Positions 63,691 to 64,000 of a DNA stretch of 64,000 nucleotides are shown here, one piece after another. The notes under the pieces were generated by a model. The model did no database searches, had not been told where the DNA came from, and saw only the letters and a program-made list of their open reading frames with translations. Made by a program: the position numbers and the translations under genes. The first letter of the stretch is position 1; each line of letters begins with the position of its first letter. Where the stretch lies: assembly GCA_013400155.1 (NCBI GenBank), contig VXBM01000217.1, positions 583,478 through 647,477 of the forward strand. Reading direction: 5' to 3'. The DNA comes from Helopsaltes ochotensis (taxonomy: Eukaryota > Chordata > Aves > Passeriformes > Locustellidae).

Positions 63691-64000
63691 CCTTCTCACA
63701 GTGAATTGTGTTGTATTTATTAGGTGTTGTGGTGTTTGTTTGTTTTTTTTTTTAATTTAACAGCATATCAAAATTATTCTGCTCTTGTAGACCTGGTTCC
63801 TCTGCTTAGCTTGGAGTTGCCGTGTCTGCTATGAACCAAACCATCTTCTGTGCTGCCAGAGGAATGAGGCCTGCATGCTCCACACCAGGGCAACGATGAG
63901 CATAGAACCAACAACAGCAACAGCAAAAAACTGGAGAAACCTCACATGATATGTTTTTGGAGATCACCATTTGTGGTGGGGTAATGTTATACAGCTTGTT
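63691..64000. other. Unassigned DNA at window end
   Basis: A T-rich G/T stretch at about 63721-63753, then ordinary sequence with a short CAACAG-type run near 63909-63927. No gene recognised. Confidence 0.6.

Noticed and set aside
63192..63704. Open frames of 161-170 codons on both strands
   Set aside because: They consist of the CCCTT array and gap N.
1..64000. CRISPR arrays, bacterial operons, tRNA, rRNA, U6 or 7SK genes
   Set aside because: I looked for repeat-spacer patterns and for the conserved words of these RNAs and saw none; the repeats are avian retroelements.

Overview
The window looks like gene-poor avian nuclear DNA. The evidence is the set of interspersed repeats: several CR1 LINE 3' ends of bird type in both orientations, an endogenous-retrovirus solo LTR with exact ends and a target duplication, and older CR1 relics. 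Composition is AT-rich and there are many short simple repeats. A passerine is plausible from the LTR style, but I cannot name a species. I recognise no protein-coding exon and no tRNA, rRNA or snRNA gene. Short open frames occur throughout and look like chance. All repeat names come from memory of consensus sequences, not from a search.

Layout. 1-512: two CR1 pieces, minus strand. 513-4937: unassigned. 4938-5476: ERVL-like solo LTR, minus strand, with a 5-bp target duplication. 6555-6838: CR1, plus. 10762-11189: CR1 reverse-transcriptase part, plus, running into an assembly gap (11190-11984). 11985-12134: a perfectly phased composite pentanucleotide array (ATTCT, then GTTCC). 12135-20674: unassigned. 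20675-20890: LTR-like block. 23530-23925: a compact CpG island with a YY1-type motif, the only strong promoter candidate. 23943-24045: G/T-rich tract. 24265-26285: a repeat cluster (plus CR1, LTR-like block, long minus CR1). 26286-54149: mostly unassigned, with simple repeats and one more LTR-like block (51180-51480). 54150-54545 and 59085-59570: old CR1 relics. 63231-63289: a CCCTT array running into a second gap (63290-63690).

How it may work together (inference). The CpG island sits near a place where strand composition seems to change. To its left the plus strand tends to be A- and C-richer, including a CAAAA-type tract near 19.2 kb. To its right it tends to be T- and G-richer, with GTTTT-type tracts near 24.0, 30.8, 37.4 and 58.3 kb. 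That is the pattern expected around a divergent promoter or a replication start zone, with the flanks being long introns or non-coding transcripts. This was judged from sampled lines by eye and needs a skew calculation. Both gaps abut pentanucleotide arrays, so the gaps probably mark arrays the assembly could not span.
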